In this document: positions 50,190-58,460 of the stretch, piece after piece
Layout of the letters: every line of letters starts with the position of its first letter
Numbering within the stretch: the stretch's first letter is position 1
Origin: Crystallibacter sulfonylureivorans_A
GTDB taxonomy: Bacteria > Actinomycetota > Actinomycetes > Actinomycetales > Micrococcaceae
Length of the DNA stretch: 64,000 nucleotides
Direction of reading: 5' to 3'
NCBI RefSeq assembly: GCF_047607445.1
Contig: NZ_JBLKRT010000002.1
Span: 124,001-188,000 of the forward strand
Program-made: the position numbers and the translations under genes
The notes under the pieces: generated by a model
What the model saw: the letters and a program-made list of their open reading frames with translations, nothing else
Told to the model about the DNA's origin: nothing
Databases searched by the model: none

Positions 50190-50279
50190 TCTCCATCGGT
50201 CCTGGCGTTAGCACCGTGCGGCAGTTGGCCGGGGTTGCTGCGGCGTCATCGAGCCAGATCTCTCAGCCGCTCTGGATGG
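50190..50279 (-). ncRNA. SAM riboswitch (S-box, SAM-I type) of metNIQ
   Basis: Read on the minus strand, CCATCCAGAGCGGCTGAGAG is followed by ATCTGGCTCG, then GACGCCGCAGCAACC, GGTGCTAACGCCAGG and CGATGGAGA. These are the P1-P2 kink-turn region, the P3 start, the J3/4-P4 GGTGCTA box and the closing P1 strand (CCATC with GATGG). It ends about 85 bases before the upstream ORF. High SAM should shut off methionine import. Confidence 0.85.
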
Positions 50280-50359
50280 TTCTTCCGACGTCGGTGCGCC
50301 GCCCCGTCAGGAGCCGCGCACCGCCGTCGTTGTTTAATGCGTGTTGCTGTTGTCCCGGA

Positions 50360-51775
50360 TCAGTCGACCAGGGCGTTCTGCAGCCGGAAGCCGGCCGCGC
50401 GGTGGTTCTCCGGCAGCTTGTCGCCGCGGCCGAAGAGCTTGTTGCGCAGTGTGCCCGGCGCGTACTCGGTGGGGTAGGCGCCGAGCTTCTGCAGCTCCGG
50501 CACCACGTATTCCACGACGTCCTCGAACGTGCCCGGGGTGATGGCGTAGGCCAGGTTGAAACCGTCCACGTCGGTTTCCTCGACCCAGTCCACCAGCTTG
50601 GCAGCGACCTCCTCGCCGGAGCCCACCGTGATCGGGCCGAAGCCGCCGACGCCGACCCATTCGGCCAGCTGGCGGATGGTCCAGGGCTTGCCGCTGTCGC
50701 CGGAGGCCTTCTGGAAGGTCTCTACCGAGGACTGGATGGCATTGGACTTCACGTTCTCGCCGATCACCTCGTCCGGGCCGTAGGTGGACAGGTCCACGCC
50801 CATCCAGCCCGAGATCAGGGCCAGCGCGCCGTTGACGTCCGCGTAGGACTTGTAGTCCTCGAACTTGGCCTGGGCGGTGGCGTTGTCCGGTCCGGTCACC
50901 ACGGTCTGCATGGCGTAGATGCGCACGTCGTAACGGCCGCGGCCGGCGGCCTCGGCCGCGTCGCGGATTTTCTTCACCGCCGCGGCCAGCATTTCCTTGG
51001 TGGGGCAGGTGACGAACACCGCCTCGGCGTTCTCCGCGGCGAACTCGGTGCCGCGCTTGGAGGCGCCGGCCTGGAAGATCACCGGGGTGCGCTGCGGGCT
51101 TGGCTCGGTGATGGCGATTCCGGGCACCTTGAAGTACTTGCCCTCGTGCCGGATCTCGTGCACCTTGGCCGGGTCGGTGAATACGCCGGTCTCGACGTCC
51201 TTGACCACGGCGTCGTCTTCCCACGAGCCCTCGAGCAGCTTGTAGATGACTTCGAGGTATTCATCGGCGTGGTTGTAGCGCTCGTCGTGCTCCAGCTGGT
51301 CTTCCTGGCCCATGTTGCGCGCTGCCGAGGGCAGATAGCCGGTCACCACGTTCCAGCCGACGCGGCCGTTGGTGAGGTGGTCCAGCGTGGCCAGCCGGCG
51401 GGCGAACGGGTAGGGGTGCTCGTAGGCGGTGCCGGCGGTGACGCCGAAGCCCAGGTTCTCGGTGACCGCGGCCATGGCCGAGACCAGCATGAACGGATCG
51501 TTCACCGGGACCTGTGTGCCGGCCCGCAGCGTCGTCTCGTTGGATGAGCCGAACACATCGTAGGTACCGAGCACATCGGCAATGAACAGGCCGTCGAACA
51601 GGCCCTTCTCCAGCACCTTGGCCAGATGCGTCCAGTAGCCGATGGTGTTGTAGGTGGCGGACTTGTCCTGCGGGTGGCGCCAGAGGCCGGGCGACTGGTG
51701 GCCCACGCAGTTCATGTCGAAAGCGTTGAAGCGGATGTGCCGCTGGGAATTGTTCTGTGAGTTGTTGGCTGTCAT
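50360..51775 (-). CDS. flavin-dependent monooxygenase, NtaA/SnaA/DszA family
   Basis: This 471-residue luciferase-like (LLM) monooxygenase uses reduced FMN from a separate reductase. Diagnostic parts are FNAFDMNCVGHQSPGLWRHP, GLFDGLFIADVLGTYDV, TAGTAYEHPYPFARRLATLDHLTNGRVGWNVVTG (in pieces), and QRTPVIFQAGASKRGTEFAA. The family includes DszA (dibenzothiophene sulfone), SfnG-like and NtaA enzymes. The SAM riboswitch in its leader and neighbouring sulfur genes favour a desulfurisation role. AAAGGAG precedes ATG 51775. The exact substrate is unknown, and no flavin reductase gene is adjacent. Confidence 0.9.
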   Translation of the reverse strand: MTANNSQNNSQRHIRFNAFDMNCVGHQSPGLWRHPQDKSATYNTIGYWTHLAKVLEKGLFDGLFIADVLGTYDVFGSSNETTLRAGTQVPVNDPFMLVSAMAAVTENLGFGVTAGTAYEHPYPFARRLATLDHLTNGRVGWNVVTGYLPSAARNMGQEDQLEHDERYNHADEYLEVIYKLLEGSWEDDAVVKDVETGVFTDPAKVHEIRHEGKYFKVPGIAITEPSPQRTPVIFQAGASKRGTEFAAENAEAVFVTCPTKEMLAAAVKKIRDAAEAAGRGRYDVRIYAMQTVVTGPDNATAQAKFEDYKSYADVNGALALISGWMGVDLSTYGPDEVIGENVKSNAIQSSVETFQKASGDSGKPWTIRQLAEWVGVGGFGPITVGSGEEVAAKLVDWVEETDVDGFNLAYAITPGTFEDVVEYVVPELQKLGAYPTEYAPGTLRNKLFGRGDKLPENHRAAGFRLQNALVD

Positions 51776-51801
51776 GTCAGGCTCCTTTACTGATGAGAAG
51801 A

Positions 51802-51825
51802 GCCCGCGCCGGTCCCCCGGCGGGC
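51802..51825 (-). terminator. hairpin between the SAM aptamer and the LLM gene
   Basis: GCCCGCCGG / CCGGCGCGGGC (minus strand) form a bulged GC hairpin followed by TCTTCTC, located between the S-box aptamer and the ribosome-binding site. It fits the expression-platform terminator of a riboswitch. Confidence 0.5.
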
Positions 51826-51863
51826 ATGCAGTGGCCCTGAGGAACCAACGAGAGATCGAGCTT

Positions 51864-51951
51864 CTCCATCGGTCCTGGCGGTAGCACCTTCCTCAAATCG
51901 AGGGGGTTGCTGCGGCGTCAACAAGCCAGGTCTCTCGGCCGCTCTGGATGG
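51864..51951 (-). ncRNA. SAM riboswitch (S-box, SAM-I type) of the LLM monooxygenase gene
   Basis: On the minus strand the aptamer contains CCATCCAGAGCGGCCGAGAG, ACCTGGCTTGTTGACGCCGC, AGCAACCCCCTC, GGAAGGTGCTACCGCCAGG and CGATGGAGAAG. It is nearly identical in its core to the one before metN. P1 is CCATCC with GATGG. The hairpin at 51802-51825 downstream is a candidate expression platform. Confidence 0.87.
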
Positions 51952-52075
51952 GTACCCCTCCATTGGACACCCACATGTGCCGCGGAGGGAAATGGCGGGC
52001 GTCACGCGGGGTAAAAATGTTGCGCGTCACCCGAGGCAAGAATTACGACGCCGGGGCGGCGCCGACTGACGACGT

Positions 52076-52247
52076 CGGCGCGGCGCCTGCTGTGGCCTGC
52101 GGCCGCCTCGCGGCCACCACTGCTCCGGCGCCGAAACTGGCCAGGATCAGCACGACGACGGCGCGGCGCCGGCTGTGGCCTGCGGCCGCCTCGCGGCCAC
52201 CACTGCTCCGGCGCCGAAACTGGCCAGGATCAGCACGACGACGGCGA
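52076..52247. repeat. 83-bp tandem duplication at the 3' end of the APC permease gene
   Basis: About 89 bases starting near 52076 recur from 52159 with one clear difference. The shared core starts CTGTGGCCTGCGGCCGCCTC at 52090 and 52173. The period of 83 is not a multiple of three. Reading from the gene, the first copy encodes VVAARRPQATAGAAP and the frame then shifts into a new short ending. Confidence 0.9.
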
Positions 52248-53631
52248 TGGCCAGCGGCACGCTGTTGCCGACCAAAGTCGGCAGGTTCTGCAAAATCAGG
52301 CCCAGGATTCCCAGCAGACCGAGGAGTCCAAGCGCCGGGGCGACGGAACGCTTCCAGCTGCCCGCCGGCGCTCCCTGCCGGCGGAAGAACACCAGCACGG
52401 CGACGCTGGTGAGCGTCATCAACACCACCACGCCCAGCGAGGAGAATCCGGCGAACCAGGTGTAGAACTGCACGATCGGGTCCCATCCGGCAACCACGGC
52501 GACCAGCAGGAACAACACCACCACGGCCGTGGCCGCCGCTGAGGCCCGGTGCGGAGAGCGGTGCCGGACGTGGGTGCCGGCGAGTGTGGCGGGGAAGATG
52601 CCCTGCCCCGACAGCTGGAAGAAATAGCGCGAACTGATGTTGTGGAAGGACAGAATGCAGGCGAACAGGCTGGTGGCGAGCAGGACCTGGACAATGTGGC
52701 TGCCGGCCGTTCCCAGGTAAAGCGCGGTGGTCTCGGAGAGCAGGGTACCGGGCGCGTCGGTGGCCTTCTGCACAATCCCGGTGTCGCCCCAGACGCTGAT
52801 CAGCAGCCAGCTGGAGAGGGCGTAGAAACCGCCCACCACCAACAGGGCCAGGTAGGTGGCACGCGGGATGGTCTTGTCCGGGTCGCGGGCTTCGTCCCGG
52901 AACACGGCGGTGGCTTCGAAGCCGATGAAGCTCAGAATGGCGAACAGCAGCGCGATCCCGGGCGCTCCGGACAGCACGGTGGACGGGGTGAGGAACCCGG
53001 TAGAGAGGCCCTCGGCCCCGCCGCCGCCAAAGACGATGGCTGCGTCCAGGACCAGCACAATCAGCACTTCGGCCACCAGCAACACGGCCAGCACCTTGCC
53101 GGACAACTCGATGTTGCGGTGGCCCAGCCAGGCCACGGCCACCAGCGCCGCTGCTGCCCATACCCACCAGGGCAGGCCGGGGCCGCCGTACGCGCGGACC
53201 ACTTCATCGACCGCGGGGGCAAAGAGCCCGTAGACGCCGGCTTCCAGCGCCAGGTAGGAGAGCAAAGCCACGAAGGCCGCACCCAGTCCGGCCCGCCGGC
53301 CCAGGCCCTTCTCCACATAGCTGAAGAACGCGCCGGCCGACGGCACATGCGGCGTCATGGCGGTGAAGCCGACGGCAAACAACAGCAGGATGGCGGTAGC
53401 CAGCAGGTAGATGAAGGGCAGGCCTGCACCGTTGCCGCTGGCGATGGCCAGCGGGACCGTACCGCCGATGACGCCCAGCGGCGACGCCGCGGCCACCACG
53501 ATCAGCACGATGCTGGCGACGCCCAGCCGGCCGGACAGCCGCGGCGTTGCTCCGGCTTCAGTTCCGGTCTTCGAGGCGGCTGTTGCGGCGGCTGGCGGAG
53601 CCGCAAAGGTTTTGGGGTTGGAAACTGACAT
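52147..53631 (-). CDS. APC-family amino-acid-type permease
   Basis: This 494-residue transporter has 12 predicted helices of the amino acid-polyamine-organocation superfamily: GVASIVLIVVAAASPLGVIGG, PSAGAFFSYVEKGLG and FIGFEATAVFRDEARDPDKTIPRA. The C-terminus was changed by an 83-bp tandem duplication; it now ends SSC, whereas the presumed ancestral frame would end a few residues later (VGAAPAS). It lies downstream of two acyl-CoA-dehydrogenase-fold monooxygenase genes in the same direction with short gaps, so it probably imports their organosulfur substrate. Confidence 0.88.
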   Translation of the reverse strand: MSVSNPKTFAAPPAAATAASKTGTEAGATPRLSGRLGVASIVLIVVAAASPLGVIGGTVPLAIASGNGAGLPFIYLLATAILLLFAVGFTAMTPHVPSAGAFFSYVEKGLGRRAGLGAAFVALLSYLALEAGVYGLFAPAVDEVVRAYGGPGLPWWVWAAAALVAVAWLGHRNIELSGKVLAVLLVAEVLIVLVLDAAIVFGGGGAEGLSTGFLTPSTVLSGAPGIALLFAILSFIGFEATAVFRDEARDPDKTIPRATYLALLVVGGFYALSSWLLISVWGDTGIVQKATDAPGTLLSETTALYLGTAGSHIVQVLLATSLFACILSFHNISSRYFFQLSGQGIFPATLAGTHVRHRSPHRASAAATAVVVLFLLVAVVAGWDPIVQFYTWFAGFSSLGVVVLMTLTSVAVLVFFRRQGAPAGSWKRSVAPALGLLGLLGILGLILQNLPTLVGNSVPLAIAVVVLILASFGAGAVVAARRPQATAGAAPSSC

Positions 53632-53645
53632 GGCTTGCCTTCTTT

Positions 53646-54944
53646 TTAGACGGCCGCGGAACGGGCGGCGGGGCTGTGTGACTGGCGGGCGGCGTCGGCA
53701 TTGGCCTCGCCGATGGTCCAGATGAACGGAGGTTCGGTGGCGTTGACTTCCCAGTCGCCCACGATCCGGGACTTGTAGATGAACGGGTTGTGCGTGGCGA
53801 CTGTGCGGGCATTGCGCCAGTGCCGATCCAGTGCCTTGCCGGTACTGGTAGAGGAAGCGCCGAGCGTGTTGAACAGCTCGCCGGCCGCCTCCGGCACAAG
53901 CGTGCTGAGCACAATCTGCGCCTGGCCGGATTCCAGTTCGACGGCGATGTTGGCCGCCTTCTCCGCGTCGGCGGTCTGGAGCCGGGAGGCGAAGACCCGG
54001 TCCAGGGCGCGGGCCACGCTCAGGGTGGTTGCCCTGGCGGCGTAGGCCTTGGCGCTGATCTCGCCGACCACTTGCAGGATCTGTGCGTCGTGCCGGACCA
54101 GTGGCGCGTTGCCGTGGCCGAACACCCGCTTGCGTTCCCGCACGTTCGCGGCGGCGTCGGTGGTGGCCGCCTGCGCGATCCCGGCCAGCGCCACCAGCAG
54201 GATGTGCTGGTACAGCGCCGTCTGGTAGGGGAAGCGGTCGGCGAACGCGGACACGTTGGCCGCGTCCACTGCGGCGTCGGTAAACACTGTGGTGCCGCTG
54301 CCGGTCAGCCGCTGGCCGAAGCCGTCCCAGTCGTCGTAGGTTTCCACGCCGGGTGTCTTGGTGGAGATGATCACCGAGACGTCCGAGCCTTCGGGCCGCT
54401 TGGCGGTGACGTCGATCCAGTCGGCGAAGATGGTGCCCGTGGTGTAGAACTTGCGCCCGTTCAGCACCAGCTTGCCGGCGGATTCGGACAGCACCGTGGC
54501 GGTTCCGCCGGCGCCCGGTTCGGTCCAGGCGTTGCCGGCCAACTGGCCGGAGGCAAAGCGCTGCAGCCAGGTGCTGCGGTCCCCGCTGCGGGCGTGGTGG
54601 TACAGGTTCTCCTCCACCAGCGCGATGTGCGAGCGCAGCGCCTGCGGAATGTTGCTGTCCGCCGCGGCCAGCTCAATCAACAGATCGGTGAACTCTTCCC
54701 AGTCCAGCCCGTCGCCGCCGAGCTGGGCCGGGATCCGGGCGGCGCCAAAGCCGGCGTCCCTAAGCCAGCCGATCTGCTCAAACGGCAGCTCGCGGGCCAG
54801 TTCCCGGTCCAGCGCCCCTGCCGCGATGCGCTGGAAGATCGGGCGGTACTTGGCGGCCGCCGCTTCGAAGGCGGCAGTTGCACGGCCGGAAGGTTGGGCG
54901 GCAGGGTGGGCGGATGTGGTGGCGCGGTCAAGGGTTTCAGTCAT
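53646..54944 (-). CDS. acyl-CoA-dehydrogenase-fold monooxygenase, SfnB/DszC-like (copy 1)
   Basis: This 432-residue protein of the acyl-CoA dehydrogenase superfamily has GFGAARIPAQLGGDGLDWEEF, NAWTEPGAGG, LNGRKFYTTGTIFADWIDV, an EISAKAYAARATTL helix and FNTLGASSTSTGKALDRHWRNARTVATHNP in pieces. The last part is typical of DszC/SfnB/flavin-dependent hydroxylase members that use FMNH2 and O2, not acyl-CoA. GGAGC precedes ATG 54944. It lies between its paralogue and the APC permease and is inferred to act on an organosulfur compound. Confidence 0.85.
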   Translation of the reverse strand: MTETLDRATTSAHPAAQPSGRATAAFEAAAAKYRPIFQRIAAGALDRELARELPFEQIGWLRDAGFGAARIPAQLGGDGLDWEEFTDLLIELAAADSNIPQALRSHIALVEENLYHHARSGDRSTWLQRFASGQLAGNAWTEPGAGGTATVLSESAGKLVLNGRKFYTTGTIFADWIDVTAKRPEGSDVSVIISTKTPGVETYDDWDGFGQRLTGSGTTVFTDAAVDAANVSAFADRFPYQTALYQHILLVALAGIAQAATTDAAANVRERKRVFGHGNAPLVRHDAQILQVVGEISAKAYAARATTLSVARALDRVFASRLQTADAEKAANIAVELESGQAQIVLSTLVPEAAGELFNTLGASSTSTGKALDRHWRNARTVATHNPFIYKSRIVGDWEVNATEPPFIWTIGEANADAARQSHSPAARSAAV

Positions 54945-55111
54945 GATGGTGCTCCTGGAGTCTCAGCCGAGCAGGGCCAAGGTCGGGATGGGTGGGGCTG
55001 TTGCGCGGCTAAGGTGCTGCGCGGGCGGGGTCTGCACAGAAGAAGGCTGTGCGGCGGGCGCGGCGGGGCGCGGCGAGGCACCGCGGCCGGGCACCAAAGC
55101 CCGGGCGCAGA

Positions 55112-56350
55112 TCAGGTGTAGAGCGAGATCGGCTGGACTTCGCCCAGCAGGAAGTTGGCGCCGACCTCGACTTTCTTGTAATCCACCGGATCGTGCAGCG
55201 TGTGGGTGCGGACATTGCGCCAGAAGATGTCCAGTCCCACCTCGGTTTTCGCGGAGGAGGAACCTGTCACTTCGAAAATGCGGTTGGCCACGTCCACGCC
55301 CACTTCGGTGGAGACGACCTTGAGCCGGGCGATCTCGATCTCGATGGCTGCGCGTGCTTCGGCGGTCAGTTCCCCGCCGACGGCGATGGCGGCGTCGAAG
55401 CGTTCGTTGGTCCGGTCCGCGAGCGCTTCCACTGCTGCCACCCGGGACACCAGTTCGCCGTAGACCCGCTGGGTCAGCGGATCCTGGGCATAGGTTTCGG
55501 CGCTGCTGAGGAACCAGGAGTTCTTCCGCGCCACGGTGATCTGGCGTGCGCGCTCCAGCGCACCCTGGGCAATGCCCAGGTAGAGGTTGCCGAACGCCAG
55601 CTGGATGTACGGCGTGACCAGGCTGGAGAATGGCTCCTCCCCCACCTCGCCGATGATGTCCGCGGAGGTGACCAGCACGCCGTCGTACTTCACGGAGCCA
55701 CTCGCGGAGAGGCGCTGGCCCAGCGCGTCCCAGTCACCCAGGAAGGAGATCCCGGCGCGGTCGTGTTCCAGTGCCAGGGCCAGGAACGTGCCCTGTGCTG
55801 GGCCGGCCGTGATCGCGGCGTTGACCAGGATGGCGTCGCCTACGGACGCCCCGGTGGAGAAGTGCTTGACGCCGTCCAGCCGGTAGCCGTCGCCGTCGGG
55901 AACCAGTTCCAGGTTCGGGTCCACCGGGTTGACCGAATCGCCCCAGGACCAGCGGCCCTGCGCCGAGCGGCGGAGCAGGCGTTCCTGGACGTGCGCGTCG
56001 CCGTAGAAGACCACGGCGCCGAGGTTGGCGTAGTGGTAGGCCAGGATCTGCGCGATCGACGCGTCGGTGCGGGCCAGGATGCGCACGGCGTGCAGCGCGC
56101 TCTCCCAGTGGCCGCCCTCGCCGCCCCACTCGCCGGGGATGATCAGGTTGAACAGGCCGGAACTGCGGAGCAACTCCACTTCGGCCTGCGGGTCGGCGTT
56201 GCGGCGGTCCCGCTCCAGCACGTCCGTGCTCAGCACGGCGGCCACGCCCTCGGCGATCTGCCGCCAGTGGGCGAGTTCTTCGCGGCTGGCGTGTCCGGCC
56301 CAGGGGGAACGGCGGGTCTGCTGGTTTTCTTCAATGACGACGGCGGTCAT
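55112..56350 (-). CDS. acyl-CoA-dehydrogenase-fold monooxygenase, SfnB/DszC-like (copy 2)
   Basis: This 412-residue paralogue of the next gene has LRSSGLFNLIIPGEWGGEGG, ASIAQILAYHYANLGAV, WSWGDSVNPVDPNLEL, VKHFSTGASVGDAILV, and the ending VTGSSSAKTEVGLDIFWRNVRTHTLHDPVDYK in pieces. The conserved H-D-P near the end marks the DszC/SfnB group. ATG 56350 follows GGAGG. It is first gene after the SAM-IV-type riboswitch, so SAM controls this operon, which probably continues through copy 1 and the APC permease. Confidence 0.87.
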   Translation of the reverse strand: MTAVVIEENQQTRRSPWAGHASREELAHWRQIAEGVAAVLSTDVLERDRRNADPQAEVELLRSSGLFNLIIPGEWGGEGGHWESALHAVRILARTDASIAQILAYHYANLGAVVFYGDAHVQERLLRRSAQGRWSWGDSVNPVDPNLELVPDGDGYRLDGVKHFSTGASVGDAILVNAAITAGPAQGTFLALALEHDRAGISFLGDWDALGQRLSASGSVKYDGVLVTSADIIGEVGEEPFSSLVTPYIQLAFGNLYLGIAQGALERARQITVARKNSWFLSSAETYAQDPLTQRVYGELVSRVAAVEALADRTNERFDAAIAVGGELTAEARAAIEIEIARLKVVSTEVGVDVANRIFEVTGSSSAKTEVGLDIFWRNVRTHTLHDPVDYKKVEVGANFLLGEVQPISLYT

Positions 56351-56462
56351 GGCGCCTCCTCGGGCTGGGGCTCCCGCCTGCCTGCGGCGCGCAGCAACCA
56401 CTGGGGTGGACGACGCAGCCTGGAGGGGGCCGTACTTGCCGGGCACTGGTCTGTGCGCGGCC

Positions 56463-56542
56463 GGATCCTCATCTGGGGCACCCCACTACGGAAGAGGGTT
56501 GCCGCCCAACCAGCCAGAGCTTGTCGTTGGGACTCTTGATCT
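56463..56542 (-). ncRNA. SAM-IV type riboswitch of the monooxygenase/permease operon
   Basis: On the minus strand GATCAAGAGTCCCAACGACA is followed by AGCTCTGGCTGGTTGGGCGG, CAACCCTCTTCCGTAGTGGG and GTGCCCCAGATGAGGATC. Pairings seen are CCCAAC/GTTGGG and CGGCAACCC with GGGGTGCCCC in the pseudoknotted core. This matches my memory of the actinobacterial SAM-IV consensus. It ends about 110 bases before the gene start at 56350. Confidence 0.75.
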
Positions 56543-56843
56543 TGGGGAAGAGTCTGCCGGGCCCGCTGCGGCGTTGGGAAGCATGTGACGGGCCATGACG
56601 TACCGCTGCCGAATGTTACACATGCCGTTTATGACGACGACGGTGTCCCTCCTTTCGTAGGATCAGCCGCCGGCACCGGCGGATCCGGCGCCCTGCGCCC
56701 GCGTGCATGAATTCCAGCCCGAAGACGCCGTGTATTCTGCCGTCCCCTGTAGGCCTATCCGCAACGGGTCTAGGGTGAAGTTGCGCCGCCAAAATCACCG
56801 AACCGGGACGTGCACCGCCCCGTCACCCAGAGAGGTTCGAACC
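56543..56843. other. divergent promoter region upstream of the SAM-IV aptamer and of the alcohol dehydrogenase
   Basis: The region holds the start of the minus-strand sulfur operon and the leader of the plus-strand alcohol dehydrogenase gene. AGAGG precedes that gene. No further RNA or gene was recognised; a T-rich ACTCTTGATCTTGGGG portion belongs to the riboswitch leader. Confidence 0.35.
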
Positions 56844-57800
56844 ATGAAGGCATGGCAATTTACTGGAACGAACAAGCCGCTGGAGCTCAACGAGGTGGAG
56901 GAGCCGCACGCCGGCCCCGGCGAGGTGGTGGTGGACGTCAAGGCGTCCGGTGTCTGCCACTCGGACGTCACCACGCTCGATGATCCAGGGTGGATGGCGC
57001 TGTTCCAGCACGGGCTGCCCCGCACCATGGGGCATGAGTCCGCCGGGGTGATCAGCGAGGTCGGCGACGGCATGGGGCACTGGAAGGTGGGCGACCGGGT
57101 GGGCCTCTCCCCGGTGATGTCGGACGGGGACGCCCTCGGCTACGGCAAGTGGGACGGTGGCTTCGCCGCCAAGCTTCGCGCGACCGATGACAACCTGGTG
57201 GCCCTGCCCGACGAGGTGCCCTTCGACCTGGGCGCGATGGCGACCGACGCCGGGCTGACCGCCTACCACGCAATCATGGCCGTCGGCGGGGCACGGAAGG
57301 GCATGAAAGTCGGCGTCATTGGCCTGGGCGGGCTGGGCTACATCGGTGCGCGCTCCGCGGCACTGTCCGGTGCAGAGGTTTACGGAGCCGAGGTCAACCC
57401 GGAGACGCAGAAACTGGCCGACGAGATCGGGCTGGCCGGCGTCGCCTCCTCGATCGAGGAATTCAAGGACAAGAACCTGGAGCTGATCGTCGACTACGCC
57501 GGTTTCGGCACCACCACTTCGGCCGCCATCGAGACCCTCGGCGAATTTGGCACCCTGGTCCAAGTGGGCATGGGGCGGCTCGAATCCACCATCAACACCT
57601 ATCCGATCATCATCAACCAGCTCACCATCAGGGGCTCAAAGTCCGGCACCAAGGAGGACTTGGCCGGGATCTACGAACTGATGAAGACCGGCCAACTGAA
57701 CCCGCCGATGAACCACATCTCTCATGCCGATATCCCGGGCGCCATCGACAAACTACGGGCTGGCGGGGTCGTGGGCCGCTTCATCGCGATGTACGAGTGA
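56844..57800 (+). CDS. zinc-dependent alcohol dehydrogenase (MDR superfamily)
   Basis: This 318-residue medium-chain dehydrogenase has catalytic zinc ligands Cys38 (GVCHSD) and His64 (MGHESAG), with Asp of ATDAGLTAYHA as probable third ligand. The NAD-binding motif is GVIGLGGLG. The loop that carries four structural-zinc cysteines in classical ADHs is here VGLSPVMSDGDALGYGKWDG, with none. The length is about 25-30 residues shorter than usual for that reason. ATG 56844 follows AGAGG. Substrate unknown; divergent from the sulfur operon. Confidence 0.88.
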   Translation: MKAWQFTGTNKPLELNEVEEPHAGPGEVVVDVKASGVCHSDVTTLDDPGWMALFQHGLPRTMGHESAGVISEVGDGMGHWKVGDRVGLSPVMSDGDALGYGKWDGGFAAKLRATDDNLVALPDEVPFDLGAMATDAGLTAYHAIMAVGGARKGMKVGVIGLGGLGYIGARSAALSGAEVYGAEVNPETQKLADEIGLAGVASSIEEFKDKNLELIVDYAGFGTTTSAAIETLGEFGTLVQVGMGRLESTINTYPIIINQLTIRGSKSGTKEDLAGIYELMKTGQLNPPMNHISHADIPGAIDKLRAGGVVGRFIAMYE

Positions 57801-57875
57801 TTCCAAGGCGGACTTCAGGTGGCCCGTCGTCGGCAGCAGACCGCTGACGGGCTGGCTGGCGGGCTAGCTGACGGG

Positions 57876-58292
57876 CTAGAGGCCGAAGCGCGGGGCTTCG
57901 ATAGCCGGGCAGGTATCCATCACGACGTCGAGTCCGGCTGCCTTGGCCCGTTCCGCGGCGGCTTCGTCGACGACGCCCAGCTGGAGCCAAACCGCCTTCG
58001 CGCCGACTTCAATGGCCTGGTCCACCACCGGGCCGACCTTCTGCGAGTTGACGAAGCAGTCCACCACGTCGATCTGGTCCGGAATGTCCGCGAGTTTTCG
58101 GTAGCCGGTCAGGCCGTGGACATCGTCGCCCTGCAGGTTGACCGGGACCACCTCCATGTCCAGTTGGTCCATCAGGTAGCGGGAGATGCGCATGGCGACC
58201 CGGTGCGGGTTGGTGGACAGGCCGACGACGGCCCAGCGCGCGGGCGTGCTCAGCAGGCGGCTGACGACTTCAGGATCATTCTGGTGTGCCAT
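57876..58292 (-). CDS. CoA-binding domain protein
   Basis: This 138-residue Rossmann-fold protein of the CoA_binding_2 family has WAVVGLSTNPHRVAMRISRYL, the VVPVNLQGDDVHGLTGYRKLADIP block, IDVVDCFVNSQKVGPVVDQAI and AVWLQLGVVDEAAAERAKAAGL. Cys in DTCPAIEAPR near the end is conserved in the family. Its role is unknown. The ATG is at 58292. Confidence 0.9.
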   Translation of the reverse strand: MAHQNDPEVVSRLLSTPARWAVVGLSTNPHRVAMRISRYLMDQLDMEVVPVNLQGDDVHGLTGYRKLADIPDQIDVVDCFVNSQKVGPVVDQAIEVGAKAVWLQLGVVDEAAAERAKAAGLDVVMDTCPAIEAPRFGL

Positions 58293-58358
58293 GGCGCCAC
58301 CCTACCCATCAGTTCCCGCCACCGGTACCTTCGGCGCCTGGTCCCCCGGCCGGCAGCC

Positions 58359-58423
58359 CCATCGACTCCGCAGATAACGCCCACTAAACCGCGATTTAGG
58401 GGCGTTATCTGCGGAGTCGATGG
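58359..58423. repeat. long palindromic element, copy 3
   Basis: 24-base perfect arms lie at 58359-58382 and 58400-58423. The left arm begins CCATCGACTCCGCAGATAAC. Beyond a one-base bulge CTAAA/TTTAG extends the stem. It is intergenic between the CoA-binding protein start and the hydrolase stop. Its arm aligns without gaps to copies 1 and 2. Confidence 0.85.
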
Positions 58424-58460
58424 TTGGAGCGGCGAGTCCGTAGGCCGGCGCGGCCCGGGG

